Position numbers and translations under genes: made by a program
Notes under the pieces: generated by a model
The model's input: the letters and a program-made list of their open reading frames with translations, nothing else
Database searches by the model: none
Told to the model about the DNA's origin: nothing
Shown: positions 6,885-8,875 of the stretch, piece by piece
Layout of the letters: the number at the start of each line of letters is the position of its first letter
Numbering within the stretch: the stretch's first letter is position 1
NCBI GenBank assembly: GCA_027483745.1
Contig: JAIXTZ010000262.1
Location: 1-8,875, forward strand
Source of the DNA: Lysobacteraceae bacterium
GTDB taxonomy: Bacteria > Pseudomonadota > Gammaproteobacteria > Xanthomonadales > Xanthomonadaceae
DNA length: 8,875 bases
Reading direction: 5' to 3'

Positions 6885-8141
6885 TTACGGCGGTGCGATC
6901 AAGCAGGAAACGAACGCCTCGTCATCGCCTCCGGGCGGGCAAGCCGCCAGCGAAAAGCGACCGTTCTCCGGCACCACCCGAAGCAGGCTCCTCGCGACCA
7001 GATCCTCCCAGTCGTGTTCGAGAACCAGCCAGCGTTCCGACGAGTAGCGCAGCGCCAGAAGCAGCACCGGGTCGCCGTTCACCGTCACGGTGCGTGACAG
7101 GTCGGCATACCCGCCATCGCTGCCATCGGGACTGACGTCGGCGAGGCCTTCGTACTTGTAGCAGCCGAGCCCGTTGGCAACGTCGTCACGGAGGGCCTGG
7201 ATCCACGAGGCCGGCAGGACAGCGCATTCGCTGCCGCGCGGTGGTGGCTGCAGCCCTTCAAGCACGGCGGGCGACGACTGCAATGCATCGAGGCTGTCGT
7301 GCGTGAACGCTCCGGTCATCGATCCGTCGGAGGAAGCGTGGCCCCAACGACCGTCTTTCTGCGCGTACCACGCGTCTTTCCCCCAGCATCGATGCAGCGA
7401 ATGGTCATGGCGGCAGAGCAGGACGCCATCGATGGAGAAGACGTCGCAGCCGCCGTCGCGACGGTTCGCCGCCCAACGCTCGCTATCGCAGTGGAGCTCC
7501 CGATAGATCGGCGGGATCACCGGGCGCCGTTGCTGGACGTCGAACACGCCCCATGAGCCTTCGGTTTCGCCGATACGGTGCTGATACGTGACCAGCGTCG
7601 GGTGCGCCTCGACGGTGCCGGGTGGCTTCAGGGCCACGGGCGGCATTCGTTCCTGGAAATCGAGGTCCAGCAGCCCGAAGCCAGCACCTTTCGCGACCTC
7701 TGCATCGTGCGGAAACCAGCGCAACAGCGCCGGCATGTCGCCAGGCATATGGACACGCTCGACGCTGAGCGCATGGACGGCGGAGCAGAGCCGCTCGCTG
7801 TGGCGGTGGTCCGGCAGGCGCATCAGCCTGATCCAGGTCTGGGAGGGATCCACATCGTCGTCGCGATACTCGAGACCAATCACCTTATTGGCCGCGTTCT
7901 CGGCGTCGGCCCAGATGACCCAGATGATCCCGTAGGGTCCGAGATCCTGCCAGTCGATGAGCTGCTGGTCGTCATGGTCGCGCCACAAAGCCCATTGCCG
8001 CTCATGGCCCTCTCGGCCGTAGCAGGTCAGTCCGTATCGCGCGTTGACGGCATGCCGCGCAGCGCACGACAAGTCTCGCAGCCGCCGTGCCACGGCGAGC
8101 GCCAAGGGCGGATCGGCATCTTCGATCAGCGCATCACTCAT
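6885..8141 (-). CDS. Uncharacterised protein with WG-repeat-like segments
   Basis: I do not recognise this 418-residue protein as a named family. It has no signal peptide, no membrane segment and no catalytic motif I can identify. The middle third resembles WG repeats, short beta-rich units of form WGxxDxxGxxVIPPxYxxL: EGSWGVFDVQQRRPVIPPIY (194-213) is the best copy. Degenerate copies follow at about 223-250 and 256-284, the latter with YAQKDGRWGHASSDG. The protein is unusually rich in Trp, Cys and His (for example residues 218-253). The N-terminal region (1-110) and C-terminal region (300-418) match nothing I know. The ATG at 8141 lies 15 bases after the parC stop on the same strand, preceded only by a weak GGGGCGAG, so it is probably translated from the parC transcript. 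By eye its codons use A/T in third positions somewhat more than asnB, which may hint at later acquisition. Function unknown. Confidence 0.85.
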   Translation of the reverse strand: MSDALIEDADPPLALAVARRLRDLSCAARHAVNARYGLTCYGREGHERQWALWRDHDDQQLIDWQDLGPYGIIWVIWADAENAANKVIGLEYRDDDVDPSQTWIRLMRLPDHRHSERLCSAVHALSVERVHMPGDMPALLRWFPHDAEVAKGAGFGLLDLDFQERMPPVALKPPGTVEAHPTLVTYQHRIGETEGSWGVFDVQQRRPVIPPIYRELHCDSERWAANRRDGGCDVFSIDGVLLCRHDHSLHRCWGKDAWYAQKDGRWGHASSDGSMTGAFTHDSLDALQSSPAVLEGLQPPPRGSECAVLPASWIQALRDDVANGLGCYKYEGLADVSPDGSDGGYADLSRTVTVNGDPVLLLALRYSSERWLVLEHDWEDLVARSLLRVVPENGRFSLAACPPGGDDEAFVSCLIAPP

Positions 8142-8156
8142 CGCTCGCCCCGGCCC

Positions 8157-8875
8157 TCAGCCGACGTCGATCCGATCCACCTTCTGGAACCCGCGCGGCA
8201 GCATCTGGCCGCGGCTCGCGCGGGCGCCCTCGTAGGCCTGCAGGTCGCGCCAGCCCAGCGTGAGCTTGCGCGCGCCGCAGAACAGCGTGGCTTCGCCGCC
8301 GTGGCGCACCACGGCGAGGGCCGTCACCACTTCCTCGCCGCTCTTCAGCTTGGCCGGCGGGATCTGGATCAGCTTGTTGCCCTTGCCCTTGTCGAGCTCC
8401 GGCAGTTCCTTCAGCGGGAAGGCGAGCAGGTGGCCGGCGGTGGTGACCGCGACCACCCAGTCGGTGGCCGGATCGTTCACCGGCACGGGGGCCAGCACGG
8501 CCGCGCCGCTGTCCGGGTTGAACAGCGCCTTGCCGGCCTTGTTGCGGCCCACGAGGTTCTCGAAGCGCGTGGTGAAGCCGTAGCCGAACGAAGACGCCAG
8601 CAGGAAGCGCTGATCGTTTTCGGCGGCCAGCGTGGCCACCATCTGCGCGCCGGCGTGCAGGGTGAAGCGGCCGGTGATGGGCTCGCCGTTGCCGCGCGCG
8701 GAGGGCAGCGTGTGCGCCGCCGTCGAATAGGCGCGGCCGGTGGAGTCGAGGAAGGCTGCCTGCAGGTTGCTGCGGCCGCGGGCGAAACTCTGCAGGGCGT
8801 CGCCCTCGCGGTAGCTCAGGGACGCGGGATCGACGTCGTGGCCGTTGGCGGCGCGGATCCAGCCCTTCTGCGAGA
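8157..8875 (-). CDS. parC: DNA topoisomerase IV subunit A, C-terminal part (partial)
   Basis: The 3' portion of parC, whose product with ParE forms topoisomerase IV, which decatenates chromosomes after replication. The visible 238 residues are the DNA-binding beta-pinwheel C-terminal domain; the frame stays open to the window edge, so the winged-helix, catalytic tyrosine and tower regions lie beyond it. Recognition rests on segments matching E. coli ParC: KGWIRAANGHDVD, DSTGRAYS followed by TLPSARGNGEPITG, GYGFTTRFENLVGRNKAGKAL, LPELDKGKGNKLIQIP and the terminal MLPRGFQKVDRIDV. Spacing of these blocks favours ParC over GyrA, which would carry the QxRGGKG GyrA box. The protein ends one residue after RIDV, lacking the polar tail of E. 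coli ParC. The WG-like gene begins 15 bases downstream. Confidence 0.96.
   Translation of the reverse strand, partial: SQKGWIRAANGHDVDPASLSYREGDALQSFARGRSNLQAAFLDSTGRAYSTAAHTLPSARGNGEPITGRFTLHAGAQMVATLAAENDQRFLLASSFGYGFTTRFENLVGRNKAGKALFNPDSGAAVLAPVPVNDPATDWVVAVTTAGHLLAFPLKELPELDKGKGNKLIQIPPAKLKSGEEVVTALAVVRHGGEATLFCGARKLTLGWRDLQAYEGARASRGQMLPRGFQKVDRIDVG

Noticed and set aside
6800..6893. Intrinsic terminator between the convergent M48 and WG-like genes
   Set aside because: Only short or imperfect stems are present and no T-run follows on either strand.

Overview
The window looks like chromosome from a high-GC gammaproteobacterium, most plausibly of the Xanthomonadales/Lysobacterales. Base composition is roughly two-thirds or more G+C by eye, and AsnB, the DUF808/YedI protein and ParC closely resemble their enterobacterial counterparts. 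The assignment is by recall, not by search. No mobile element, CRISPR array, tRNA or rRNA was seen, and the genes are mostly housekeeping or envelope functions.

Layout, left to right. Positions 1-62 end in a strong intrinsic terminator-like hairpin, only about 28 bases before the asnB start. A complete asparagine synthetase B gene follows (91-1782, +), then a DUF808/YedI inner-membrane protein (1872-2771, +). That gene meets, stop to stop in a shared CTAG, a small helical protein on the minus strand (2768-3340) that resembles the chemotaxis phosphatase CheZ at two separate points. Upstream of it on the same strand is a membrane-anchored penicillin-acylase-family Ntn hydrolase (3452-5833). A 91-base divergent spacer separates that gene from an M48 metalloprotease lipoprotein (5925-6779, +). 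The M48 gene converges on an unrecognised 418-residue protein with WG-repeat-like segments (6885-8141, -). This lies 15 bases downstream of the 3' end of parC (topoisomerase IV subunit A), whose 5' part runs off the right edge.

How the genes relate. There is no obvious single pathway. Two probable transcription units run leftwards: parC with the WG-like gene, and the acylase possibly with the CheZ-like gene. Two envelope hydrolases, the periplasmic acylase and the M48 lipoprotein, are divergently arranged. The points most worth a second look are the CheZ-like orphan, the probable attenuator in front of asnB, the unassigned acylase substrate and the WG-like gene next to parC. I did not find convincing evidence for a new multi-gene system.
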